21,539 bases of DNA from Tieghemiomyces parasiticus (taxonomy: Eukaryota > Kickxellomycota > Dimargaritomycetes > Dimargaritales > Dimargaritaceae). The stretch lies in the NCBI GenBank assembly GCA_027575765.1, contig JANBPT010000825.1:1-21539 (forward strand). Direction: 5' to 3'. The translations under genes and the position numbers were made by a program. The notes under the pieces are model-generated. The model saw only the letters and a program-made list of their open reading frames with translations, searched no databases and was not told the DNA's origin. Of this stretch, positions 1 to 10,264 are shown one piece after another (the stretch's first letter is position 1; every line of letters starts with the position of its first letter).

Positions 1-1824
1 CGAATACCGGCTGTGGAGGAAGGCACAATAAGCTTTCCTGTCGGTAGCCAAGTAGCGCAGAGGATGAGTCAATGGGGCACCTGCTTGCAGGCCCCTGGCC
101 GATGTATAGCGCACTGGCTCAGGGGTCGGCGGGAAGATGGTGGTAAGCGACCCGGAGGGGGGGGGGCCGGCAGCTTCGAGCTCCCTATCTCTACGCCGGG
201 GGCCCACAGTGTCGTCCGGAGTAGACCTGAATTAATATGATGTGAAAGGGGAGGGAATTGAGCGGCGTAATGGGGGGGGGAGCCAAGGCAGCTGGGGTGA
301 ATGGTGGTGACGGGGTATTATGGTGTACCTCCCCCTTCCGTGGAGGGAGGGGGGACCGGAGGAAGCGGCTGCAAGGTTGAGTCAGCGAAAGCAGGGTTGA
401 CCTGGCACGCGGCCGCCGTGCCGATGGCTGGCCGCTATGGGTGCGTCTGCCACACCGCAGCTCGGCTGGGAAGCCTGCCACTGCACGGCTAGGTAGGGAC
501 CATTGGCACGGCCGAAAGGGGGGGGCTTTAGGACGTCGGTCAAGACCAATTAGCCAGGGTGTCATGTAACCGCCCGGTGGTGACTTCGCCCCTCACAGTG
601 GCCCACCCGTCATGCCCCGTCAGAGGCTCCTTGACTACCATCGCAGGCACACCGGCTCACCGTATTCAGGTCGTCTTTGCGCACGATGACGTCACGCGGT
701 CCCACAAGGTCAGGGGTAGCGCCGAAGCCTCGACCCGGTGAACCCCAAAAGTATTTGGCCCGGTTTACTCAATCGACAACAGTGGCATTGATCGGGTGGG
801 CACAACGTTTTGAGGTAAGGACGGTGGGCGACAATCCGTATGTAGCCGTGCTCCTCACCCCCGCGGCATGAGGCCTTGGCAGCGTGGCACTTATCCCCCC
901 TCCCCAGGCCAATGGTTGCATGGCGGATTTCGCTATGCACCGCCCACTCTCCTTGTCCATAGGCTTACTATGTGTACCGCAACGGATATGTACAATGAAT
1001 ATTGGAACAGTGAGTGGGGGTGTCGGTGGATGCCAGGAAGGGGGAACGCGGAGGATCAGTTCCCCAGTCTCGCTCACCCGGCCTGGCCCGCCCCTGGCGC
1101 CCCACTGATTCCCAGGTGCAGCGCGGACAGTTGGGGTCATGCAGTCGGCGGCCCCGCAGGTTCTCCCCCCTCCATGCCGCACACCTCAGCCTCAGCGCCA
1201 CACGATGACAGGTCTAGATGTCCCGGCTGTGACAAAAGTTTAGCCTCCCGTATCTGCATCGAAACGCCACAGACTTCCTAGTTCCTTCTCCCTCTACCGG
1301 CACTAGGGGCCAGCCGCAAACTTATAGCCATCTCAACCCGGCCTCTTCACTCTTAGCCTCTCTGCGATGTAGACTCCGGTCAAGGACAATCCATCCAAAC
1401 TGGGAGATTATGTCTCTATGCTAATCCAATCCATGCCTACAGGTGGGGTGGATAGCTAACAACATGCTGTTGCGCCGAGATCATGCACCAGGCATAGGAC
1501 AATTTGTGGTGCATAGAGCCTCGCTGCCCAGATGACCTTGCAATTGACCACCCAGACAATGCCTTCCAGCATACGTCGGTTATTTCCCTACTTTGCAGCT
1601 GTATGCTGTGCCGCCACTGCATGGACACATCCCTGTCCAAGTGTACGGCGACGCGACCCTTACTTCCTCTTGTCTATGAACCCACGTCACTTCTTCTGCG
1701 TAATCCCAGTATCGGTTATTCCCTTGACATGTCCCTTCCCTACTCCCCGTGCTCGCGACTACCGTCCGTCCACCCCCGAGTCCTCGAGAGTGGTCAGCGG
1801 TACGCCACTCCTAGCGCCCAGAGT
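1..1824. other. Intergenic region, no supported gene
   Basis: Short open frames occur on both strands but none has a recognisable domain, a good start or a splice model. Visible features are a run of ten G at 157–166, several other G runs up to about 530, and a strong imperfect hairpin at 74–95. The last few hundred bases are probably the promoter and leader of the ZIP3-like gene that starts at 1825. An exon of an unknown gene could be hidden here, but nothing in the sequence supports one. Confidence 0.55.
74..95. repeat. Short inverted repeat (hairpin)
   Basis: The arms GGGG-ca-CCTGC and GCAGG-CCCC pair around a TT loop, with a two-base bulge in the left arm. It is seen directly in the sequence. 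No gene end lies next to it, so no function is proposed. Confidence 0.5.
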
Positions 1825-3405
1825 ATGGCCGTCCCTCGTCCTCCCGACACCGTGGCCCTCGGCCCAGAACTATGGGTCCACTGCAACGTGTGCAAAACGT
1901 GCGGTGCGACTGACTACTGGCTGACTGAGTGTGCCCATATCATCTGTCCGCAATGTCTACCGGTCCGAGGTTAGTTTCCCGCCTTGTTGTGCAGCCTGAG
2001 TGAGGAAACGGCTAATCACTCTCCCTTAAGACATACCCTCCATCCCGGGGCGTATCGGGCACGGTGGACAATGATTAGCAATTTCGGGTGGAGATTTATC
2101 AGACAGGATGGCAAGGATAAGCTGTAAGGTCGAGCGCTAAGGAGGCGGCATTTACATTCTAATGTAGATACATCAACACTATATGCCCCCTACCTGCAGA
2201 ACATCCGGGGCCTGGTTATCAAGTCGACCCCACCGTCGAAGAGACCGCCTGTCCGGTGTGTCAAGAACCGTGTCATATCGTAGTCATTAATGAGAAGGTA
2301 GACCCTCTTGGATGGTCGGTACTATCCCCAGGAAGAGCCAAGATGACCAGGAGACCGGACCCGGCGAACCAGAGCGTTAACCACATGCGAGCCAATTGCA
2401 CTACATGGTTTGTTACAAATGTACCGCACTAAGCTGTCGCCCACCGTCCAGAGGTTCTTTCTTACCACGGAACAGTTGGTCGATGAGCACACCGACATTA
2501 TCAAGGTAATGTACCGCTTTGGTCTCGGTTCTTACGTTTCGAAATGAATTTTCCCGACCAGAGTCGGTGAGGGTGGTGGATTCCAATACCTGTACTTTAA
2601 TCCCCATTCAGTATCAGGCTGACCCCTAGTTAATTTAACTCCCTTCCGCTAGTTTCAGCTGCGTAATACAGCCCAGCTCGTCGTGCATCTCAAGGGAAAG
2701 CTGGAACGCCAAAAGCAGGTCCTCAAGAAGGCCAAGGAAGAGCTACTCAACATGCGGGACCTGAAAAGGTAGAATACCCCTTCGCCATTCGGTTTGGCCG
2801 TATATGGCCTCTGTAGTAGTATGAAAGCCCGATTTCCGTAGAGCAGTAACGAGTCTAACCCTAACTCCCTCCCCCATGGGGGGACACCCCCCTTATATTT
2901 TCTACCTCTTAGACAACTCCGCGAAGTCCAAACTGAGCGTGACCAACTGCGTCGAGCGGCCCAGCAGACTGCGGCCAGTAGCTTCCATTTCCCACCCGGG
3001 GTAAGCAGCCCTCCAAACAGCCAGCCGATTTCTCGTGACACTGAAGAGCGACGGATCGAGACTGGCGTAAGGAGAGACAAACCCTCGGCACTTCATAGAG
3101 CACTACCGATCATCACATCCGTAAGACGGAAGGCGGGGTATAAGGAGTAATGAAGGAATGTGACTGACCTCTTCTCTCGGCGTACTTCACGGCAATGGTC
3201 CGGCTGGTTTATACCTCGATAGTCGCAGAGCTTGGCCGGCGAGGCTCACGAGAACCGACAGACTCACGGCTCGGGCATCACCAGCGGCAGTCACTACGGA
3301 CATGGTAGTAGCAAACCTTTTCGATTCGCTGACGCAGCCAAGTCTACCTGGTCTTCCGGCGGGGTAGGTTTACCAGTTCCGAATCACTCCACAGGGAAGG
3401 CGTGA
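1825..3405 (+). CDS. ZIP3: ZIP3/RNF212-family RING finger protein (meiotic crossover factor), multi-exon
   Basis: Proposed exons are 1825–1969, 2200–2297, 2434–2505, 2659–2768, 2913–3120 and 3229–3405, all GT-AG and phase-matched. This gives 269 residues, or 251 or 229 if the fifth exon ends at 3066 or 3000. A C3HC4 RING is visible: C20/C23, C36/H38, C41/C44, C66/C69. It is followed by CQEPC, a short helical region containing QRFF, a basic coiled coil at about residues 106–160, and a Ser/Gly-rich tail. This order, RING then CxxPC then coil then Ser-rich tail, is that of RNF212/Zip3 proteins, which act as SUMO or ubiquitin E3 ligases that mark crossover sites on synapsed chromosomes. The start at 1825 has A at -3 and G at +4 and sits 19 residues before the first cysteine, as in RNF212. 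The first five exons are well supported and the tail is not. An alternative last exon is 3572–3643, joined from a donor at 3364. Another RING E3 is possible but less likely. Confidence 0.72.
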
Positions 3406-4859
3406 ATCAGATCTACAACGGTGTGCTCGGTCAGGTTGGTATCAGCATAGCTGGCAGGCACGACATATCCGCGATCACACTCTGACGAACGCTGGGGCTT
3501 CAACCGTACTTCTATACCTCTCGTCTCCATGATCAATCATTTGGACCCTGGCTACTACGTTGTACGTTTAGCCATGGCCCCCCGGACCCATTCCAGTGTC
3601 GACCCATTTGACCCCAGCAATCCCCGCACAGAATATGACGTAAGCTATCAAACACACCCTCCGTTAACGCACTGGAAGGAGCCATGAAAGGAAGGATGGC
3701 AGGTCAAACTCCCTCATAACCGGCTGGTCGCGCACGTGACCATTGGAGCGGGTTAGTTATCGAGGTTGCCCCCCTTAAAAAAAACAGTCACGGTGCGTTG
3801 AGAGCCTTGGGCATTGCGCTTCACTTCGTAGCTCAGCAAGGTCATGCACTGCGTTACGGATGAACCCAAGGCACTCGGGTCATCAGGCGAGCTTGGCCTC
3901 TACGCGTCACGCTTTGACTGATACCTGGTAACCATCACCGCCAACCGTACCTACCACCTCCCCTTCCTTGCGTGAACTGAGGCACCTACGGCCTTGGACC
4001 CACCACGCCGCCAATGGCGATACGGACCCACAGAACCGAAGCCGGTTCTGATAGGATTGAAGCGACGTGTATTATGGCAGTGGCAGGAACTGCCCTTCGC
4101 AATGTTTTCTTTTTGGTCCGTGATGAACTAGATACCGGGATGACCAAAGCGATAAGGCAAATCGATATGTATGGCAAGGTGACCAGCTGTCGATCAACCC
4201 TATGTCACCCATTGGTAACTGGGCTGAGATGTAACCAGATTAGGCTATAAAAATCCACTAGACCAATAGTACCACCTGCATGGCGAATTTCATCTGGTCT
4301 AACCGCCTTGGCTTCATGGCCTCGGGTCCCACCTTTTAGAAATCGGTTCCGCGAGTATAAAACACAAGGTACGCCACGGATGGAGAGGTAGAGGTGGGCT
4401 GACCCGTCAGCGAGTCACTAGTAAGGCGAAGGATGGGGCAGACCGTTTCCCAGGGGTGACGTGAGAGTCAGGAGTGCAGCGCGGTTGCATGGATTATTGT
4501 GACTGCGAAAAACAACGGGCCTTAACAGCGAAATTTGCCATCCGATAGGCGCAAGTTGGCACCACATGTGGTCTATTGTCGATGAGGAGGCAATAGCATC
4601 AGGTCATAGTGGAGACGGGTGGTTAGCAAGGTGCGGCGGGGAGAGCTCACAATAGTAATGATAAAGAGGCCACGCAGGGACTCGTCAGAGGCTACACCGC
4701 GTAAGGGGAGGAGGGTATAGGCAAGGGAATCGGAGGGGATCGCTCGCGTTGGACCTTCTGTGCCGCTCGGTCCCGCTACCATTGGTTTGAACGATAGTGA
4801 CTCCATCCACTCTCGCAATGGGCTTGTCCAAAAACACACCCAGCTTCAGTGCCAGGGAC
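3406..4859. other. Intergenic region, possible stray exons
   Basis: No gene is supported. A 22-codon open stretch at 3574–3639 begins ATGG and runs into a good donor (GTAAGC at 3640). It could be the first exon of a small gene, or in another frame a final proline-rich exon of the ZIP3-like gene ending in TAA at 3641–3643. A 78-codon frame at 4014–4250 (+) and an 88-codon frame at 4573–4839 (-) show no domain. TATA-like stretches occur near 4246 and 4355 without a gene to serve. Confidence 0.5.
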
Positions 4860-4866
4860 TATAAAT
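4860..4866 (+). promoter_or_regulatory. Candidate TATA box for the serine dehydratase gene
   Basis: TATAAAT lies 433 bases before the dehydratase start and is followed by a pyrimidine-rich stretch typical of fungal leaders. The distance is long, but it falls to about 215 bases of transcribed leader if the candidate leader intron at 5073–5260 is removed. This is a motif match only. Confidence 0.3.
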
Positions 4867-5072
4867 TACTAATATCCACACACAATCCTTGGCCCCTCCC
4901 CTCCCACTACTTCCTCACTCTGCCCAACCTTGTTTGCGTTCGTCCATAGCCGTACCTCCGCACTGCTCTCGAGCCCCTACTTGCTTATTGTGCCTTGCCC
5001 ACCGTTACGCCACCGGGTGGCTTCTTTTGTGCATCGCCCAACCCCGACGGCAACTGCGATCGAAACCTACTG

Positions 5073-5260
5073 GTGAGTGCTCATGCCTTTCAGCTCCGTT
5101 TTCTCATCCAGCGGGCAGGTTCTAGGGGGGGAGGGTACAGACTCCAATCCCTAGCTCGACCACCCAGCTCGTCTGTAAACAGTCCCGCCGGGCCCATCAT
5201 TTGCACGCTAACCATTGACGGCCGACTCCACCGTTCCCCACCTTCCCATTCGCTCCACAG
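5073..5260 (+). other. Candidate intron in the 5' leader of the serine dehydratase gene
   Basis: A strong donor (CTG|GTGAGT) and an acceptor preceded by pyrimidines (CTCCACAG) enclose 188 bases, inside the size range of the coding introns in this window. The upstream frame that would join in phase has no ATG, so splicing would change only the untranslated leader. Confidence 0.4.
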
Positions 5261-5298
5261 ATTCCGCGCCTCCCTATCCATCCCTGGGCTATTTGACC

Positions 5299-7128
5299 AT
5301 GTCCTTCATCCGTCGTCTGAGTCTTCGCACCCCGACTTTGGGCGCCCTCCGCTACCCTCTGGCCGGTGCCACAAAACGTCCGGCAGTCTCGCTACGGCCG
5401 CGCTTTGGCACCGCACCAACTCGCCACCTTCGCGTCGGAGCGTCTCGCGAGAGCGCTTTGAGCCCCGCTGCCGTGCCTACCACCCCCGACAATGCCACTG
5501 GAACGCGGAACCCAGACCATGCCGAGGAAGCCACCACCCATGCCGTCGTGTCCACGTTTGACCTCTTTTCTATCGGCGTGGGCCCGTCATCAAGCCACAC
5601 GGTGGGGCCCATGCGAGCGGCCAAAATCTTTATCTCCGATTTGCTGCACTACCAGCTCATGGATCGAGTGCACCGCCTCCGGGTTGACCTGTATGGCTCG
5701 CTGGCCCTGACCGGTGTCGGCCACGGAACGCCCGACGCCATCCTGGTGGGATTGGAAGGCGACGCCCCCGAGACGGTCGAGACGGCCACCATCCCGACCC
5801 GCGTGCAGGCCATCCATGACACCCAGTCGATGGTACTGAACGGCAGCCGGCGGATCACTTTCGAGCCGGCTCGGGACCTGGTATTCCACTATTTTGAGTC
5901 CCTCCCGCAGCACTCCAACGGCATGCGGTTTACTGCCTTCGACGCAGATGGGACTCTTTTGGCTACCAACGAGTACTTTTCGATCGGTGGTGGGTTTGTG
6001 GTGTGCGAGCAGACCCAGGTAGATCACGGCGACAACCTCTACTTCCGGTCCTACGATATCCACCGCGAGGACGTGCCAGCCACGCGCAAGACCCAGGACG
6101 CCGTCGTGGCCACCTTACCCTTTCGCAACGCCGAGGACCTGCTGCAAGTGTGCCGCCGCATGAACATGACGATTGCCGAGGTGGTCTACGAGAACGAACT
6201 CAAGTGGCGCAGCCCCGAAGAGATTCAGTCCCGCCTGTTCGCCATCTGGGATACCATGGATCAGTCCATTCGCAACGGGTGCCTGTCCGAGGCACCTTTC
6301 CTCCCCGGCCGGCTCCGCGTGAAACGGCGCGCTCCTAGCCTCTACCAGAAGTTGATGCGCGGCATCTACCACCCTACGGGCATCGGCGCACCCGGTGCTG
6401 GCTCCCAACTGACCGGCGATGCCAATCCGACGGCGTCGGAACCCCCACTCGCCCCCGCCACGGCCCTACCACTGACCAGTGGCCTTCGCCTACCCTATGC
6501 CCCCGGTCGGCCACGCACGCCCAAGCGGTTCATCCTACCCGCCCTGGACTACCTTTCCGTGTACGCCATTGCGGTGAACGAGGAGAACGCGGCCGGTGGC
6601 CGAGTCGTGACGGCACCCACCAACGGAGCAGCAGGGGTCATCCCGGCGGTCCTCAAATACCACCTCGAATTTCTGTCGGAGACGCCTCAACACGACGTGA
6701 TGGAGTTTTTGTTTACCGCGGCCGCCATGGGCATGCTGTACAAGCGGGGCGCCAGTATCAGCGCGGCCGAGGTTGGGTGTCAAGGCGAGGTCGGAGTCGC
6801 TTGCAGTATGAGCGCGGCCGGGTTCGCGGCGGTCATGGGCGGCTCGGTCGAGCAGGTAGAGAACGCCGCTGAGATTGGGATGGAGCATAACCTGGGGCTC
6901 ACCTGTGACCCGGTTGACGGGCTCGTCCAGATCCCGTGTATTGAACGTAACGCCCTCGGGGCCGTCAAAGCCGTCACCGCCGCCCAGCTCGCCCTCAACG
7001 GTGACGGCGCCCACCGCGTCACTCTCGACCAGGTCATCGAGTCCATGCGCCAGACCGGCTTGGACATGCAGTCCAAGTACAAGGAGACCTCCCAAGGCGG
7101 CCTGGCCGTCAACGTGCCCGTCTGCTAG
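5299..7128 (+). CDS. sdaA: L-serine dehydratase, iron-sulfur type, single chain, probably mitochondrial
   Basis: The 609-residue, intron-free protein should convert L-serine to pyruvate and ammonia with a [4Fe-4S] cluster rather than PLP. The N-terminal beta domain (about 84–345) opens with the family signature [13 protein letters not shown]. The alpha domain (about 415–609) holds TAPTNGAAG and the cluster region. C494, C536 and C547 plus the final residue C609 are spaced 42, 11 and 62. This agrees with the cluster ligands and the C-terminal 'tail-in-mouth' cysteine reported for the Legionella enzyme (343, 385, 396, 458 as I recall them). Residues 1–50 are rich in Arg, Ser and Ala with no acidic residue before E51, which suggests a mitochondrial presequence. 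I chose this ATG because it begins that presequence and has ACC before it. A Pro/Ala-rich insert of about 50 residues (360–410) separates the domains. Fungi usually use PLP-dependent serine dehydratases such as CHA1, so ancient or lateral bacterial ancestry is inferred. Confidence 0.93.
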   Translation: MSFIRRLSLRTPTLGALRYPLAGATKRPAVSLRPRFGTAPTRHLRVGASRESALSPAAVPTTPDNATGTRNPDHAEEATTHAVVSTFDLFSIGVGPSSSHTVGPMRAAKIFISDLLHYQLMDRVHRLRVDLYGSLALTGVGHGTPDAILVGLEGDAPETVETATIPTRVQAIHDTQSMVLNGSRRITFEPARDLVFHYFESLPQHSNGMRFTAFDADGTLLATNEYFSIGGGFVVCEQTQVDHGDNLYFRSYDIHREDVPATRKTQDAVVATLPFRNAEDLLQVCRRMNMTIAEVVYENELKWRSPEEIQSRLFAIWDTMDQSIRNGCLSEAPFLPGRLRVKRRAPSLYQKLMRGIYHPTGIGAPGAGSQLTGDANPTASEPPLAPATALPLTSGLRLPYAPGRPRTPKRFILPALDYLSVYAIAVNEENAAGGRVVTAPTNGAAGVIPAVLKYHLEFLSETPQHDVMEFLFTAAAMGMLYKRGASISAAEVGCQGEVGVACSMSAAGFAAVMGGSVEQVENAAEIGMEHNLGLTCDPVDGLVQIPCIERNALGAVKAVTAAQLALNGDGAHRVTLDQVIESMRQTGLDMQSKYKETSQGGLAVNVPVC

Positions 7129-7597
7129 GGTTGGTTTCGGCTACTCATTGGCGGGCGGACTCCATGGCTCGGTCTCTCCCCCCCCCCACTTATACACAAC
7201 TGCCGCGATCGCGTTTGGAATGTATTCAATTATACCTCATCCTCTAAACTTTTAGATGAATACTGGGTTCGGTTTAGAATTGCTAATGACACATTTTTTA
7301 TCTTTGTAAACTATGTTCACATCCCCTTCCCTCCCTCCCACCGTCACACGCTTTCCCGTAACTCACTAATTCCAACTACTAGATTTCCTCCCCAATACCG
7401 CTCCGAAACATTCTATAAGTAGCAGTGGATTTATAATGCGAAGAATATTCTCTGCAGGTCCATGGGTCTAATTAAACATAAGAGAGTAAGGGTGGGTCAC
7501 GTAAATGCTTACCGCGAACGCCATAATAGAAGGGGAATACGTAGGAAGCGAGAGGTGCGATGAGAGAGGGGCAGGATCGGCACAATTATCCGCCACC
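7129..7597. other. Convergent 3' intergenic region
   Basis: This AT-richer spacer lies between the dehydratase (+) and the secreted propeller (-) and must hold both 3' untranslated ends. I see no canonical AATAAA in either direction and no open frame worth reporting. Confidence 0.6.
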
Positions 7598-8695
7598 CTA
7601 CTGCTGCATCTGCCAGGCCGAGCCGGCCGCGTCGTTGGTCCAGCTATAGACGCACCCGTTGGTGGTGGAGCCGGCACAGGTGCCCAAAATGTAGAGGGTC
7701 TTGCCATCGGCCCCACCGAGGGCCATACTGGAGATGGTACCGGTGGGCACGGTGATGGTGGCCAGGACCTGGCCCTGCGGGGACAGCTTCACCACCTTGT
7801 TGAGGGCATTGCGGCTCACAAAGACGTTGTTGTTCACATCGGTGACTAAAGCGTAGGACGGAGTGGAGCCGGTCTTGTCGAGCGCCTCGAAATCAACCAG
7901 AACGGTCTTCACCGGTGCCTTCGTGGCGGAGTCCACTACCACGTGGCCGGTGGCCGGGTCCAGCTGATACCGCCAGACCTTGGCCCCGCTGACGGCGCCG
8001 TTGGTCAGGGTCGATTCGGCCACGTACAGGGTGTCACCCTGGTAGGTGGCGTCGACGCCGTTAGGGCGGGTCAGGGTGTCGAGGCGGGTGGGGTGGCCCT
8101 GGCTGTTGCAGAGCCACAGGTCACCATCCCCGACCTTGGTGGTAGAAACCACCTTCTGGCCCACGATGTAGACGTTACCCTGGCGGGACACGGAGATACC
8201 GTAGGGAGCCATCATTTGGGCGTCCTGGCAGAACACGCGGAACTGGTTGGGGTCGGGCTGCACCGAGGTTGAGGCGGCGGGCAGGGCAAACACACGCGGG
8301 GTCTTCAGGTCGGTGATGTAGAGCTGCTGGGTCTGGTTACCCGTCCCGGTCTTGACGGTCTGGAAGCGCACATCACCGAAGGCACCCGTGAGCTGGCTGG
8401 GCGCGGTGAAGAAAATGGACGGCTGGTCAATGTTGGTCAGCTTGGTGATCGTATGTGACGGGTCGGCCAGCCCGTTGTGGGCCACGAAGAGGGCGCCCTG
8501 GGCGTCCACCCCGGCACCGTCGAGGCCACTCCCGAGTGAGTACTGGCCCGGCTGGAACACCGCCGTGGCGGCAACGGTCGGGGCCGTACCGCTACCGCTC
8601 GTGGGATGACAGCGGTGGTACCCGTCGGCCTGAACGGGCACACTGGCCGCCAGAAGGGCCAGTGCGAGAATGCTGAATGAGGTAAAGTGAACCAT
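7598..8695 (-). CDS. Secreted SMP-30/gluconolactonase-like (NHL-type) beta-propeller protein
   Basis: Single exon, 365 residues. The start lies in a near-perfect ACCACCATGG context and opens a signal peptide: hydrophobic core SILALALLAA, likely cleavage after SVPVQA at residue 23. The frame is open six codons further upstream, but only from a TTG. The mature part is built of repeated beta-blade units such as GDTLYVAES and GKTLYILG, with aromatic or aliphatic strands and Gly/Asp turns. It carries RPNGVDA, matching the Asn-containing PNG motif that supplies a metal ligand in SMP-30/gluconolactonases. Other metal ligands cannot be placed with certainty, so lactonase activity is not shown. Cysteines near the ends (including CAGSTTNGC) could form disulfides. 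There is no membrane segment or GPI signal. An extracellular sugar-lactone or binding propeller is the best reading. Confidence 0.7.
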   Translation of the reverse strand: MVHFTSFSILALALLAASVPVQADGYHRCHPTSGSGTAPTVAATAVFQPGQYSLGSGLDGAGVDAQGALFVAHNGLADPSHTITKLTNIDQPSIFFTAPSQLTGAFGDVRFQTVKTGTGNQTQQLYITDLKTPRVFALPAASTSVQPDPNQFRVFCQDAQMMAPYGISVSRQGNVYIVGQKVVSTTKVGDGDLWLCNSQGHPTRLDTLTRPNGVDATYQGDTLYVAESTLTNGAVSGAKVWRYQLDPATGHVVVDSATKAPVKTVLVDFEALDKTGSTPSYALVTDVNNNVFVSRNALNKVVKLSPQGQVLATITVPTGTISSMALGGADGKTLYILGTCAGSTTNGCVYSWTNDAAGSAWQMQQ

Positions 8696-10264
8696 GGTGG
8701 TTGTGATATACAATAAGCCGTAGAGAGGGGCGGGCGGGAGGAGGGTCTGGATTAAATCGTTTTGGGTGATACAGAAAGGGTCATGGACAGGAACGCGGGG
8801 CAGAGGTCATGAAAGTATGGCTGCAGGGTAGGTGTGGCGGCTAGGCTTTATGAAGAGGCTGTTAGGAATGGGGGCTATTGAGGGCTTTATATCCACGTTT
8901 CGCCGGCCGCTCCAATCCACCATTGAAGCTAAACAGGGCGCCCTTCACTTGCAACGCTGACCGGGCGTGGGTCGAGCACGAACCAGGCGGGGAGCGGTGG
9001 CCCGATAGGGAACGATGATCGGTACCTACTTCTCCTATACGCCACCTCCTGGCGTCCGGATTGGAACAATATTATCCTGGTATCGAGTGTACAGCCTACC
9101 GGTTGTCACAAGGGCCAATGAGAGGGAATTAGGAAATCTGGCGGTCCAGCCTTTCCCGCGTCAATCCCATTAGGAGTTTCGGCCAGTGATTATCAGTTCA
9201 TCATTTAGTTACTGCTACTCCTTTACCGCTCCCACCTATTATTCTCCCTTAAATTTGGCTGATCGTCCATTGGAGCCGATCGGATGAAGCGTTGTGGATT
9301 GATATTTGTTGGCACCCGAGAATAGTAGTGGTAATCGAATAGATTCGCTGCCCTTGCTCCGCTTTGAGTCGGGATGGTTGTATTTTATTTTATTTTCGCC
9401 ACAACTCCCCGTAGACTGTCTCCACGTGTATCGTAACGAGCGGTCAGGACCCCACCCCCCTCGCAACCCTATCCCAAGCTGTACTGTAACCGATGGCGCC
9501 GAGTAGGACAGCGAAGGTGTCTATTTAGGAGGGCAGGTACAGGATTATCTTAGTGTAATTAATTTTAGTGAGTGGTGAGGAAACTAGATAGAGCGCAGTT
9601 GGGGACTGTCTTTCCAATGGGAGTTATTCAAAACATAATGAAGGGCGTCTACCATTCTTTGCCATTCGGAGGTGACTGGCTATTCCGCTCCTGCATTCAT
9701 GTGTTGGATCGCCTGTAGCAGGTTGCCCCCAAGGTCACAGGGTGGTAGAGGGGAGGGGCTCTGCGCCCGGTCCGGTGACAAGACCTGTCGTGCGTTTTAC
9801 TCAATTTGGTGGAACGGCACATCGCCGCGTCGCGCCAACAAGTCGGCGCTTAGGGCGTAAGTGATTGGTACGATATCGACTGCAGCTGGTTGGTCAATAA
9901 TGTACCGATCGTCATGGGGTGTCGAAATCATTTAGCTTTTGCCGCCAGTTTTAGTCGAAATGCCAGCACAAACCTGACCACACCATCGTATACTGTAGGT
10001 AGTACCATCTATCCCATTCCTCTGTCCCAGGTGCTTCGCAAATTAAAGCTTTAATTGGTAGGCTGGTGCCGGTGAAGTCCCGGTTGTCGACTATTTTAGT
10101 GAAGCGCGACAAACATGGCAGATTAACGATCGCGAGTCATGCCTTAAAATGGTGAAGGAGGAGGAGGAGAAAGGGTCAGCCCGCCCGCGTAGGCGGCCTC
10201 TCGAGTCAATCCTCGCCGCCATAACCCGCTCAAAGTAAATACCGGCCCGCTGATTGGAACCACT
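8696..10264. other. 1.57-kb intergenic region
   Basis: This holds the promoter of the secreted propeller (left part, read leftwards) and the 3' end of the cyclophilin-40 gene (right part). Simple repeats are visible: three TATTT units at 9381–9395 and four GGA units at 10157–10168. A 62-codon frame at 9672–9860 (+) has no recognisable feature. I found no tRNA, 5S rRNA or transposon signature. Confidence 0.55.
8885..8892 (-). promoter_or_regulatory. Candidate TATA box for the secreted propeller gene
   Basis: Read on the minus strand the sequence is ATATAAAG, about 190 bases upstream of the ATG at 8695. Position and match are reasonable for a fungal core promoter, but only the motif supports it. 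Confidence 0.35.

Noticed and set aside
868..1281. 137-codon plus-strand frame with two late CxxC-like cysteines
   Set aside because: Composition is low in structure, overlapping frames on both strands are equally open, and no family resemblance is seen.
1504..1824. Upstream extension of the ZIP3-like first exon, including a Cys-rich stretch
   Set aside because: The frame is open only from a TTG, the internal ATGs have poorer support, and the ATG at 1825 places the RING where RNF212 proteins have it. The cysteines do not form a zinc-binding pattern.
3829..3890. TAGCTCAGCAAGG resembling a tRNA A box
   Set aside because: No B box (GGTTCGANTCC) follows at the right distance, and no cloverleaf arms can be paired.
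4573..4839. 88-codon minus-strand frame in the spacer before the dehydratase
   Set aside because: No recognisable domain, signal or splice context; the length is expected by chance.
5590..7095. Long minus-strand frames opposite the dehydratase
   Set aside because: They are antisense reflections of GC-rich codons in the real gene and have no independent start or domain.
7505..8272. Plus-strand frames opposite the secreted propeller
   Set aside because: They are Gly/Val/His-rich reflections of the true minus-strand coding sequence.
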